A DNA stretch of 64,000 bases from an uncultured Pseudomonadota bacterium (GTDB taxonomy: Bacteria; Pseudomonadota; Alphaproteobacteria; RF32; CAG-239): assembly GCA_902788365.1 (NCBI GenBank), contig CADAJN010000004.1, positions 1 to 64,000 of the forward strand, read 5' to 3'. Positions 56,982 to 64,000 of this stretch are shown here, one piece after another. The translations under genes were made by a program, and so were the position numbers. The notes beneath the pieces are model-generated. The model did not search any database and had not been told where the DNA came from. It worked only from the letters and a program-made list of their open reading frames with translations. The stretch's first letter is position 1. Each line of letters starts with the position of its first letter.

Positions 56982-58451
56982 TTATACGGTAAATGTATAA
57001 TCAAAATGTATTTTGTCTCCCTGATTTTCAGCGGTTCTCTTAGTTCCATCCGGTAACAAAACATAATCATTGTTTTTAACGGCTATATAATCAGAGCTAT
57101 TTCCTGTTATTTCAAAATCACCATAGGCATTTGCATTTGAACTGAGGTCTTTAAGATTAACCGCAATTGCACCTGAAACAGAGGTTGCGCCTTTCGACGC
57201 TGCACTTGATACGGAAAGCAAGCTCTTATTATCCAGTAAATTTGCCTCTACGGCAACATTACCTGCTTTTATCTCTGGTTTAATACCTTTTTCTTTATTA
57301 CCTATAAAAGCGTTATTTTGAACATCATCAAGCGAAAAGCCGACTGCTCCGCTGATTTTTATTTTACTGAAATTTTCATCCGCTCTTGAATAAAGCGTGT
57401 TTATATTTTGACCGAGTTTCATTTTAAACATGTCAAAGAAGAATTTATATAAATTCCCGAGAAATGCAGCTTGCCCTTGCTTAGCGCCTTTTTGTGTTCC
57501 CGATGCCGAAACAGATTCCTCGGTTCTGCCGATATAATTGGCTAAAACACTAAGTGTACCCGGTATTTCAACGTCACTTTCCATAATTGCTTCATTGACC
57601 GTGTGTGCAATAAACGCCGCAATTGAAATACTGGTTGCGCCAAAGTTTCTGTCCACAATCGGAAGCCAGCCCTGTTTAGTCGACATATCATACGCACGAA
57701 GCATTTCAGCATCAACCAAAATATCTCTTGCAATTTTCAGCGCTACATCCTTTTCTATGACGGCTCTGTTTGATACATCCAACAAAGAAACAGACACCGC
57801 ATATGCCCCGCCATGGAAAAGCGATTTATCAAACACATCAAAGGCCATTTCTAACATATTGGTTGCCACTGCACTTATTGACAGTTGCACATTGGTTAAG
57901 GATGTAACATTAAGATTTTCAGCTTCGATACTTGAACCGCTGTGAACAATAGCTTCGGTTACCACGTCAAGGTCAGTATAGTTGAAAGCCAAGGTTTCAA
58001 ATATTGATTTTGCGCTGGCGGTAAAATCTGTTGTAGCATTAACGCTTAAATCTTTCTGAGCTGTTAATTTTGCGCCTTCTAAAACTTCAACGGAAGATTT
58101 CATATCTGCAATATGAATCATGTCGCTCAAGATAAAATTCGCAGGAGTATCCATCCAGCTATACCAATTATACGCGTCGTTACCCGCATCTACAATATCA
58201 CTATTGACATTCGTCGCCATTGTTCTGGCATTCAAAGCAACATTTCGTCCGCTCACTTCTCCGCCGACCGTAACCTTTGAAAGTGCCACATTATGTTTAG
58301 TATCTTTATCATATTCCGCAGCACTTCTGGAGCCGGTATTATAAATTTCAGTCTGAACAATAACATCCGAACCGTTGGCATCTACTTTACCGTTCAAATT
58401 AACGATTGCAGCCAAATAATCGTTATCGTCTCCCTGATTTTTTGAAACCAA
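56982..58451 (-). pseudogene. TpsA adhesin, second piece (ends at in-frame TAA)
   Basis: 489 codons that continue the adhesin after the TPS domain: DDNDYLAAIVNLNGKVDANG, GEVSGRNVALNARTMATNVN and further solenoid strands, ending SSDYIAVKNNDYVLLPDGTK and then DYTFTV and TAA at 56982-56984. Beyond that stop the same frame goes on as DNVTEKEVNGVKKTYITLPD into the main body, so a single nonsense codon separates the two. Its own start is not preceded by a ribosome binding site. Confidence 0.8.
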
Positions 58452-59301
58452 GTTTGTATTCCAAAGTATTTGTTACCCTGCCATATATATCGGTCTTTGT
58501 CGTTTTCGTGGCTTGCGTAGGTTCTATACTGTTTTTTGGAGTTGCCGTTACCTTACCGCCGGAAACTTTAAAGTCCATATTAGCGTTCAATTTAGCATCT
58601 TTGTTAATGTTAATTTCTTTTCCGCCGTTGGCGATAGTAATACCGGCACCGGAATTAATTGTTCCGTCAATACTGATGTCTGCCGGATTTAATTCAACAT
58701 CTGTTTCTTCGCCGCCCAAAAGCAAATAATCCGTTCCGCCCATATTAAAAGTAACTAAGGCATCTAAACCATCTTTACTAACAGCATTATCTTTAAACAC
58801 TTTTTTCATTGTATCTTCGGTCGGTGTCATTAAAGTTAAGGAACCAACATTAAACACACCGGTTTTGCCCACCACAAAACCATTCGGGTTAGCAAACAAC
58901 ACATCACCGTCAATTTGTCCGTTTTTATAGGAATTAACTATACCGTCTATTTGCGAAGCAGAAGAATCAAAGACAAGGTTAACTAATTTATTCTGCTTGT
59001 TTATTAAATTTAAGTTGGCGGTATCGCCCTCACCGACATTAAATTTGCCGAAAGTATTCAAGCCGACGGTTCCGGCCCCGTTGGTCGTGGTTGTGCTGAT
59101 GTTCCAAATATGGGGATTGTTATTTTCAATCGTTGTAGCTGTTTGAAAAGGTACTCCGCTCTGATTGATTTCCGTAGCCTCAGCAATAGCAGGTGCACCA
59201 AATGTTCCGGCCATTATTGCCGCATTCAAAATCGCACATTTAATCAAAACTTGACGATACCATCTGGTGAGTTGAGTGATAGCAGAACGAGAGTATTTCA
59301 T
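58423..59301 (-). CDS. TpsA adhesin, N-terminal piece with signal peptide and TPS domain
   Basis: 292 codons from ATG 59301 (AAAAAGGAA upstream). An extended signal region (MKYSRSAITQLTRWYRQVLI, then a hydrophobic core ending PAIA) leads to the filamentous-haemagglutinin TPS domain: NGAGTVGLNTFGKFNVGEGD, VNSYKNGQIDGDVLFANPNG and FVVGKTGVFNVGSLTLMTPT. The NPNG motif is the one recognised by TpsB. The frame ends at SGRR* near 58423. A +1 shift at the A6 run (58438-58443 on the plus strand as T6) would join it to the next piece. As encoded, a short secreted TPS domain would be made. Confidence 0.85.
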   Translation of the reverse strand: MKYSRSAITQLTRWYRQVLIKCAILNAAIMAGTFGAPAIAEATEINQSGVPFQTATTIENNNPHIWNISTTTTNGAGTVGLNTFGKFNVGEGDTANLNLINKQNKLVNLVFDSSASQIDGIVNSYKNGQIDGDVLFANPNGFVVGKTGVFNVGSLTLMTPTEDTMKKVFKDNAVSKDGLDALVTFNMGGTDYLLLGGEETDVELNPADISIDGTINSGAGITIANGGKEININKDAKLNANMDFKVSGGKVTATPKNSIEPTQATKTTKTDIYGRVTNTLEYKLGFKKSGRR

Positions 59302-59350
59302 AGTTTAGTTCCTTTTTGTTATTAATGAGATAACCTTTAATGTTCGTTAG

Positions 59351-59379
59351 AATGTATCAGAAATAACTTTAACTTGCAA
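59351..59379 (-). promoter_or_regulatory. Promoter of the tpsA-tpsB-ompH-like operon
   Basis: TTGCAA (59374-59379), a 17-base spacer and TACATT (59351-59356), 50 bases before the tpsA ATG. Confidence 0.55.
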
Positions 59380-59599
59380 TATTTTTTTACTTTTCATTAA
59401 TAATTTTTAATATTTGTTAAAAGTTATCCGTCTTTCAAGATAAGGCAGTAAAAGTTTATTTTGCGCTTTTTTTTGACGTCAAACAATGGCAGAAAAAATG
59501 TTATATTTATCTTAAAAAAATGGATATTGTGCTATGTGCTTTAAGAAAAATACAGATTATTACGGCAAAATCGGTTTTACTTATGCATCTGAGTTTAAT

Positions 59600-59690
59600 A
59601 GGCGCTATAGGACTGGCTTCGCCGCTGCGTCGGCTATCAGCTAATCGCTGACCGGCATACTTCCGTCTGCCGGCGCCTCCTTGTCAAACC
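59600..59690. other. GC-richer block with palindromes next to the tRNA remnant
   Basis: Locally richer in G+C than its surroundings. It begins GGCGCTATAGGACT, close to the tRNA-end sequence GGCGCTGTAGGACT found at 59763, and contains CCGGCA-N10-TGCCGG. No coding potential is evident. It looks like decayed tRNA-flanking DNA. Confidence 0.35.
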
Positions 59691-59697
59691 TACTTCT

Positions 59698-59725
59698 CGT
59701 AGGTTCGAGTTACAGCATACCACCA
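59698..59725 (+). repeat. tRNA 3'-end-like sequence, mirror image of the tRNA half
   Basis: CGTAGGTTCGAGT then TACAGCATACCACCA. It matches the reverse complement of 59758-59786 except for a missing CC and two changes. The T-stem can no longer pair, so it is not a functional tRNA end. With 59758-59802 it makes an imperfect inverted repeat around the terminator. Confidence 0.6.
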
Positions 59726-59726
59726 A

Positions 59727-59752
59727 ACAAAAAACCTCCCCGAAGGGAGGTT
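59727..59752 (-). terminator. Terminator downstream of the tRNA half
   Basis: An 8-bp stem (AACCTCCC / GGGAGGTT) with the CGAA/TTCG tetraloop, followed on the minus strand by TTTTTT. Confidence 0.8.
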
Positions 59753-59757
59753 CTGTT

Positions 59758-59802
59758 TGGTGGGCGCTGTAGGACTCGAACCTACGACCAGACCGTTATG
59801 AA
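59758..59802 (-). tRNA. 3' half of a CAU-anticodon tRNA (remnant, likely attachment site)
   Basis: On the minus strand: anticodon loop TTCATAA, stem CGGTC, variable TGGTC, T-arm GTAGG-TTCGAGT-CCTAC, acceptor AGCGCCC and ACCA. All segments have canonical lengths. Upstream of the anticodon loop there is no D-arm and no matching GGGCGCT acceptor strand, so only the 3' half exists. This is the form left by site-specific integration into a tRNA gene. Not a working tRNA. CAU could be Met or lysidine-modified Ile. Confidence 0.75.
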
Positions 59803-59893
59803 CATAATCAATTTCTTGTTCAGCGTCAAGCTCTTTTTTTCAACCTTGTGCGTTTTTTTATTTTCACTATTACACAACATACAAAAATAAATC

Positions 59894-61477
59894 TTATGCT
59901 AATTTCGCCGCCGCAATTAATTCTTTTGTATACTTTTGCTTTGGTTGATTAAATATTTGCTCAACATCTCCTGTTTCCACTACTTTTCCGTCTTTCATTA
60001 CCATAATTCGGTGAGATATGGCACGTATGGCATTCATATCATGTGAAATAAAAATATAAGATAATGCGTATTTATTCTGCAAACGCTTCAACAAATCAAT
60101 TATTTGCGCCTGCACCGTCACATCCAAAGCCGAGGTCGGCTCGTCCAAAATAATAATTTGCGGACGTAATATCAGTGCGCGTGCCAAAGCTATGCGCTGT
60201 CGTTGTCCCCCCGAAAATTCATGCGGATATTTATTTTGCCAATCTGAATTTAACTCCACTTCCTGCATGATTTGTATGATTTTGGCCGATTTTTCGGCAT
60301 CTGATAATTGTGGATAATGCACAGAAAGCCCCTCGCCGATAATTTCACGTATTGTCATGCGTGGATTAAGCGCATTATACGGATCTTGAAAAACAATTTG
60401 GATGTCTTTTGAAAATTTGGTATGTTTATAAAATGAATTATTATTTTTTATCAATATGTTACCTTGATGTTTCAACAAATTTACCATTGCAAGCGCCAAT
60501 GTTGTTTTTCCGGAACCGGACTCGCCGACCACACCTAAAGTTTCTCCGCACACCAAATCAAAATTTACCTGATTAACGGCCTTCAAAGTTTGCAATGCAC
60601 GTCCCCAGAAATTTTTTTTCAATATAAATTCAACAGTTAAATTTTGCGCTTTCAATATAATATCATTTTTATATTTTTCTTTTTTATTCAATAATAAATT
60701 TGATGAAATTAAAGTTTTTGTATAATTATGTTGGGGATGATTAAATATTTGTTCGGAGGAACCGTATTCCACCAGCTCTCCTTGATACATTACCGCAATA
60801 TCATCTGCAATTTGATGAACCAACCGTAAATTATGGCTGATAAAAATAATGCTCATATTCAAACGTTGTTTCAGTTCCATCAATAATTCAATGATTTGTT
60901 TCTGAATAGTAACATCCAGCGCCGTTGTCGGCTCATCTGCGATTAAAATCTTCGGATTGTTTGCGATAGCCATGGCAATCATAACCCGTTGTCGCTGTCC
61001 TCCCGATAATTCAAAAGGATACGATTTCACTTTTTGCTCGGGATTAGGTATCTTTACAGCCCGCAGTAAATCTAATGTGCGTTTCTTTATTTCTGCCGTT
61101 GTTAGCAAACTATGCATTTCAAGGCTTTCAGAAATTTGCCTACCGATTTTATGCAAAGGATTCAATGAAGACATCGGCTCTTGAAAAATAAAAGCTATTT
61201 GATTGCCTCGGATTTTTTGAAGTTCTTTATTGCTTTTACCTATAAGTTCTTGATTTTCAAATATTATTGAAGCTTCAGAATTATGATAAGCCTTAGGATA
61301 TGGCAATAATCCTAAAACAGATAACGCGGTTACCGATTTTCCGGAACCGGACTCTCCGACAATGCCCAAAATTTTGCCACTTTCCAGCTTTAAGTTAACA
61401 TTTTTAACAGCCTGAAAATCTGTGCCTTTTTCATTACGAAAGAATACAGACAAATTTTTAATTTCCAACAAACTCAT
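59894..61477 (-). CDS. yejF: ABC transporter ATP-binding protein YejF-like (two ATPase domains)
   Basis: A 527-residue duplicated ATPase of the peptide/microcin C importer class. First domain: Walker A GIVGESGSGKSVTALSVLG, signature LSGGQRQRVMIAMAI, Walker B ILIADEPTTALDVT. Second domain: GVVGESGSGKTTLALAMV, FSGGQRQRIALARAL, IIILDEPTSALDVT. Each has an oligopeptide-type C-terminal extension. It powers uptake of peptides across the inner membrane. The start overlaps the yejE stop by four bases. yejA and yejB are not adjacent. Confidence 0.92.
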   Translation of the reverse strand: MSLLEIKNLSVFFRNEKGTDFQAVKNVNLKLESGKILGIVGESGSGKSVTALSVLGLLPYPKAYHNSEASIIFENQELIGKSNKELQKIRGNQIAFIFQEPMSSLNPLHKIGRQISESLEMHSLLTTAEIKKRTLDLLRAVKIPNPEQKVKSYPFELSGGQRQRVMIAMAIANNPKILIADEPTTALDVTIQKQIIELLMELKQRLNMSIIFISHNLRLVHQIADDIAVMYQGELVEYGSSEQIFNHPQHNYTKTLISSNLLLNKKEKYKNDIILKAQNLTVEFILKKNFWGRALQTLKAVNQVNFDLVCGETLGVVGESGSGKTTLALAMVNLLKHQGNILIKNNNSFYKHTKFSKDIQIVFQDPYNALNPRMTIREIIGEGLSVHYPQLSDAEKSAKIIQIMQEVELNSDWQNKYPHEFSGGQRQRIALARALILRPQIIILDEPTSALDVTVQAQIIDLLKRLQNKYALSYIFISHDMNAIRAISHRIMVMKDGKVVETGDVEQIFNQPKQKYTKELIAAAKLA

Positions 61478-62493
61478 CTATCATTTTTCCTTGTATCAAA
61501 AGCATCACGCACACCTTCGCCAATAAAAATCAACATAGAGAGCAATCCGGATAAAACAATAAAAATACTTATTCCAATCCACGGTGCTTGCAGATTATCC
61601 TTTCCCTGACGCACCAAATCTCCCAATGACGGATAATCGTTTGGCAAACCCAACCCCAGAAAATCAAGCGCACTCAATGATGTAATTGCTTCAGCCATAA
61701 TAAACGGAATAAAAGTAATTGATGTGACCAACGCATTTGGTAAAATATGACGAAACATAATGCGAAAGTTGCTGACTCCCATGACTTTGGCCGCTTTTAC
61801 AAACTCAAAATTGCGCAAACGCAAAAACTCGGCACGCACCATTCCGGTCAATCCCGTCCAAGAAAACAAAAGCAAAATTAACAACAAACTCAAGAACGTC
61901 GGTAAAAATACACTGGCGATAATGATTAAAATAAACAACTGCGGTAAGGAATCCCAAATTTCTATAAAACGCTGTAAAATCAAATCCGTTTTACCGCCGA
62001 AATATCCCTGCACCGCCCCAATCATAATACCTATGAAAGAAGAAACAGCGGTCAATAAAAATGCAAAAATAACCGATAGCCGAATCCCATATAAAATACG
62101 CGCCAAAACATCGCGCCCCTCTTCATCGGTACCAAGCAAATGCTGTGCATCGGGAGCCGACGGTGTTGCATGCGTCAACTCATAATCAACCGTATTATAA
62201 GAATACGGTATCGGCGGCATAATCAACCACCCGTTAGCTTGAATATTTTGTTTTGTAACCGCATCTTTATAGTCTGCCTGAGTTGGAAAATCACCTCCAA
62301 AAAATTCATCCGTATAAGAAACCGCCAATGGAAAATAAAATTTGTTTTTATACTTTACAATCAAAGGTTTATCATTTGAAATAAATTCAGAACATAAAGA
62401 TACAAAAAACACGAACATAAATAATAAAAATGCCACATATGCACGTTTATTTTTTTTAAATAAGAAATATTTTTCTTTTATATTTTGCCACAT
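61474..62493 (-). CDS. yejE: ABC transporter permease YejE-like
   Basis: A 339-residue inner-membrane permease of the oligopeptide/microcin C type. An N-terminal membrane helix is followed by the family-specific periplasmic segment (SNDKPLIVKYKNKFYFPLAV; FFGGDFPTQADYKDAV; IMPPIPYSYNTVDYEL) and LLGTDEEGRDVLARILYGIR, then five helices with the EAA loop near ILPNALVTSITFIPF. It ends in GEGVRDAFDTR. Transports peptides with YejF, YejB and the binding protein YejA; only YejF is adjacent here. It lies 21 bases downstream of the gene at 62515. Confidence 0.92.
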   Translation of the reverse strand: MWQNIKEKYFLFKKNKRAYVAFLLFMFVFFVSLCSEFISNDKPLIVKYKNKFYFPLAVSYTDEFFGGDFPTQADYKDAVTKQNIQANGWLIMPPIPYSYNTVDYELTHATPSAPDAQHLLGTDEEGRDVLARILYGIRLSVIFAFLLTAVSSFIGIMIGAVQGYFGGKTDLILQRFIEIWDSLPQLFILIIIASVFLPTFLSLLLILLLFSWTGLTGMVRAEFLRLRNFEFVKAAKVMGVSNFRIMFRHILPNALVTSITFIPFIMAEAITSLSALDFLGLGLPNDYPSLGDLVRQGKDNLQAPWIGISIFIVLSGLLSMLIFIGEGVRDAFDTRKNDR

Positions 62494-62514
62494 GTATTTA
62501 TATCTGTCTTAATC

Positions 62515-64000
62515 TTACAAATCATCAATGCCAAAGTCATCTTCCGTATTTTTCCGGATATCAGACTCCTTCGGTTGTGACGGGGTTGCTTTTTCCGATG
62601 CATTTTCTGACTTAATATTTTGATTTATTTGCATATCTTCTATAGCATCGCTATCTGCATCTGCATCATTTGGCGTATAAATATCGTCATGATTTTCTTT
62701 CTTATAAATATCAAACTGATCAGGAGTAAGGCTTCTTTGATTATAATCTTTCCAATCACTATACCACTTTTCAAATTTGGCGATTTGGTTATTATAAATA
62801 CCTTTGGTCAAACGGTTTATCTGTGCTTGCACATTGGTAACTAAACTGCTGTGAACACCTAAGTTAGATGGCTGACAAGGTTTATTAAATAAATATTCCA
62901 TCAAAATACTTTGAGTCGGGCAAAAACTCCGACTGACCTGATATTTGTTCATTTGCTTATCATGAATGGCCATATTTACCAAACGATTAGACAGGAAATT
63001 ATCTACAAACTTATCCTGCTTATAGTTTTGGAAGTTATTAACGCCGGAAGTTCCTTGAATAACTAAAACCGTATCATTCCATAAATTATCAGCCTTTAAG
63101 CGATCAATAAATTGTTGCATTTTACCAAACAAACATTTGGTTTGTTGCAAATAGGCCTGTTTGCGTTGTTTATCATAATTTGTAGTTATCCATGGCAAAT
63201 TGGCCATATCATACCATTCTTCTTGCGGCTTAAGTTGGCAAAATTCATCATAAATATACATATTTGACGGCATATCTATAAAGACAAAATACGCTTGCTT
63301 ACCGCTATCCTTTTTGATGTCATCATATAAAATATCAAGAGTTTTGGTAGAATTAACCACATATAAGTTATTGTAATTCACACCCACCATTGGCGTTTTA
63401 TCAACATTAGCAAAGGAAGCCAGTGTATTATAAAGAGACGTCATATTATTTAAAATATGCAAACTGGCAAACCATTCCACAAACAGAATCTTTGTTTTAT
63501 CCCATGTTGATAAGGTCATTGAATAAATATTAGTCGGTTGATTTATCTTTTCAATGCACCGGTTAACATTGATTTTATGTTTGGCGTGACACATATCAAA
63601 ATCGCGTGATTTATAGGCAGAGATTTGAAATTTATTTTTATGAAAAACGTTATATAATTGGTTATTCTTCAAATAAATATATTCATCTCTTAAATTATGA
63701 AAGCGCCAATATTCGGAAAGCAACTTGGTATCTAATATATGTTCGGAACTGGCTTTTTGCGACATCGGATTAAAGCTGATAATCATATTATCTAAATATT
63801 CATCTTCCGGTGTATATGCATTGGAATACACCTTAAAATTATTTTTCTGATAAAAGCCGGATATAATATTTTTAGTGCGCACCGCTTCCGATTGTTTCAT
63901 TGTTGAAAGATATGGATAAGACACTAAATTCGGCAACATAAAATGTATGTATAATTTGCGTTTTGAATTATCAACCTGTTGGTTATTAAAAGATTCAACA
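62515..64000 (-). CDS. Large protein, possibly sulfatase/alkaline-phosphatase-superfamily domain, 5' end beyond the window
   Basis: The frame is open through the right edge (the ATG at 63939 is internal to it), so at least 494 residues of a longer protein are seen. The middle shows strands like KQAYFVFIDMPSNMYIYDEF and WNDTVLVIQGTSGVNNFQNY, placed as in sulfatase-like or LTA-synthase-like hydrolases where a metal-binding SDHG would lie; here it reads QGTSG, so the usual metal ligands are not obvious. The last 100 residues are acidic and low-complexity (DADADSDAIEDMQINQN). It precedes yejE by 21 bases and may share its operon. Assignment is tentative. Confidence 0.4.
   Translation of the reverse strand, partial: VESFNNQQVDNSKRKLYIHFMLPNLVSYPYLSTMKQSEAVRTKNIISGFYQKNNFKVYSNAYTPEDEYLDNMIISFNPMSQKASSEHILDTKLLSEYWRFHNLRDEYIYLKNNQLYNVFHKNKFQISAYKSRDFDMCHAKHKINVNRCIEKINQPTNIYSMTLSTWDKTKILFVEWFASLHILNNMTSLYNTLASFANVDKTPMVGVNYNNLYVVNSTKTLDILYDDIKKDSGKQAYFVFIDMPSNMYIYDEFCQLKPQEEWYDMANLPWITTNYDKQRKQAYLQQTKCLFGKMQQFIDRLKADNLWNDTVLVIQGTSGVNNFQNYKQDKFVDNFLSNRLVNMAIHDKQMNKYQVSRSFCPTQSILMEYLFNKPCQPSNLGVHSSLVTNVQAQINRLTKGIYNNQIAKFEKWYSDWKDYNQRSLTPDQFDIYKKENHDDIYTPNDADADSDAIEDMQINQNIKSENASEKATPSQPKESDIRKNTEDDFGIDDL

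Noticed and set aside
56982-56984. Stop-codon reassignment or readthrough in tpsA
   Set aside because: TAA ends many normal genes in this window, so reassignment is excluded; specific readthrough has no supporting signal that I can see.
59681-59890. Small protein with an RTRTYD motif
   Set aside because: It is the known false translation of a tRNA 3' end read on the opposite strand.

Overview
The window is an AT-rich stretch from a Gram-negative bacterium. Outer-membrane and periplasmic hallmarks are a two-partner secretion (Tps) system, two RND efflux pumps, lipoboxes and Sec signal peptides. The YejE/YejF-type transporter, the PreA-type dehydrogenase and the protein flavour suggest an uncultured, host-associated alphaproteobacterium. 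That placement is inference; no rRNA or other phylogenetic marker is present.

Layout. (1) 1-6.9 kb is a small accessory island: a tyrosine integrase that ends before its catalytic Tyr, then two leftward two-gene modules that look like phage defence. One is a predicted PD-(D/E)xK nuclease plus a Rad50-like ATPase with a central CxxC. The other is RloA/RloB (AbiL-like), with rloB broken. A 70-bp repeat with two nested inverted repeats stands upstream of each module. (2) 6.9-14.9 kb holds assorted genes: a membrane-anchored flavodoxin, a C39-like peptidase, a deoxyribosyltransferase/phosphoesterase fusion, an operon of metallothionein, CsoR, CDF exporter and a frameshifted MBL hydrolase, an Rrf2 regulator, a frameshifted cupin, and an InsA-like zinc-ribbon protein. 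(3) 15-31 kb contains two paralogous RND adaptor/permease pairs in opposite orientation. Between them are VanX, hydrolases, PreA with a HAD phosphatase, Pgk and GAPDH. (4) 31-38.5 kb is a rightward redox gene run headed by a TetR regulator: three flavodoxin/FMN-reductase types, a secreted flavodoxin, a membrane polyferredoxin, a CMD-cupin fusion, glutathione peroxidase, and two aldo/keto reductases that have both lost their cores. (5) 38.5-41.4 kb has a second metallothionein/CsoR/CDF module, a SnoaL-like protein, and decayed hipA and SLOG-like fragments. (6) 41.4-59.4 kb is one leftward operon: a giant TpsA adhesin of about 5,200 codons, its TpsB transporter, and a Skp/OmpH-like protein. TpsA is interrupted by a frameshift, an in-frame TAA and a 13-nt deletion inside a 222-bp tandem repeat. 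(7) 59.6-59.8 kb has the exact 3' half of a CAU tRNA, a terminator and a mirror-image tRNA-like end, probably a scar of site-specific integration. (8) 59.9-64 kb has yejF, yejE and a partial gene that may be sulfatase-like.

Two themes stand out. Metal and redox handling is duplicated: two metal modules with promoter-embedded operators, and many small flavoproteins. Many reading frames are broken (integrase, rloB, MBL, cupin, two AKRs, hipA, tpsA). Some breaks are clear deletions, while others are one-base shifts at C/A or A runs that could be pseudogenes, slippage or sequence errors. The best candidates for something under-described are the nuclease/ATPase module with its shared promoter-side repeat, the TetR-headed redox operon, and the deoxyribosyltransferase-phosphoesterase fusion.
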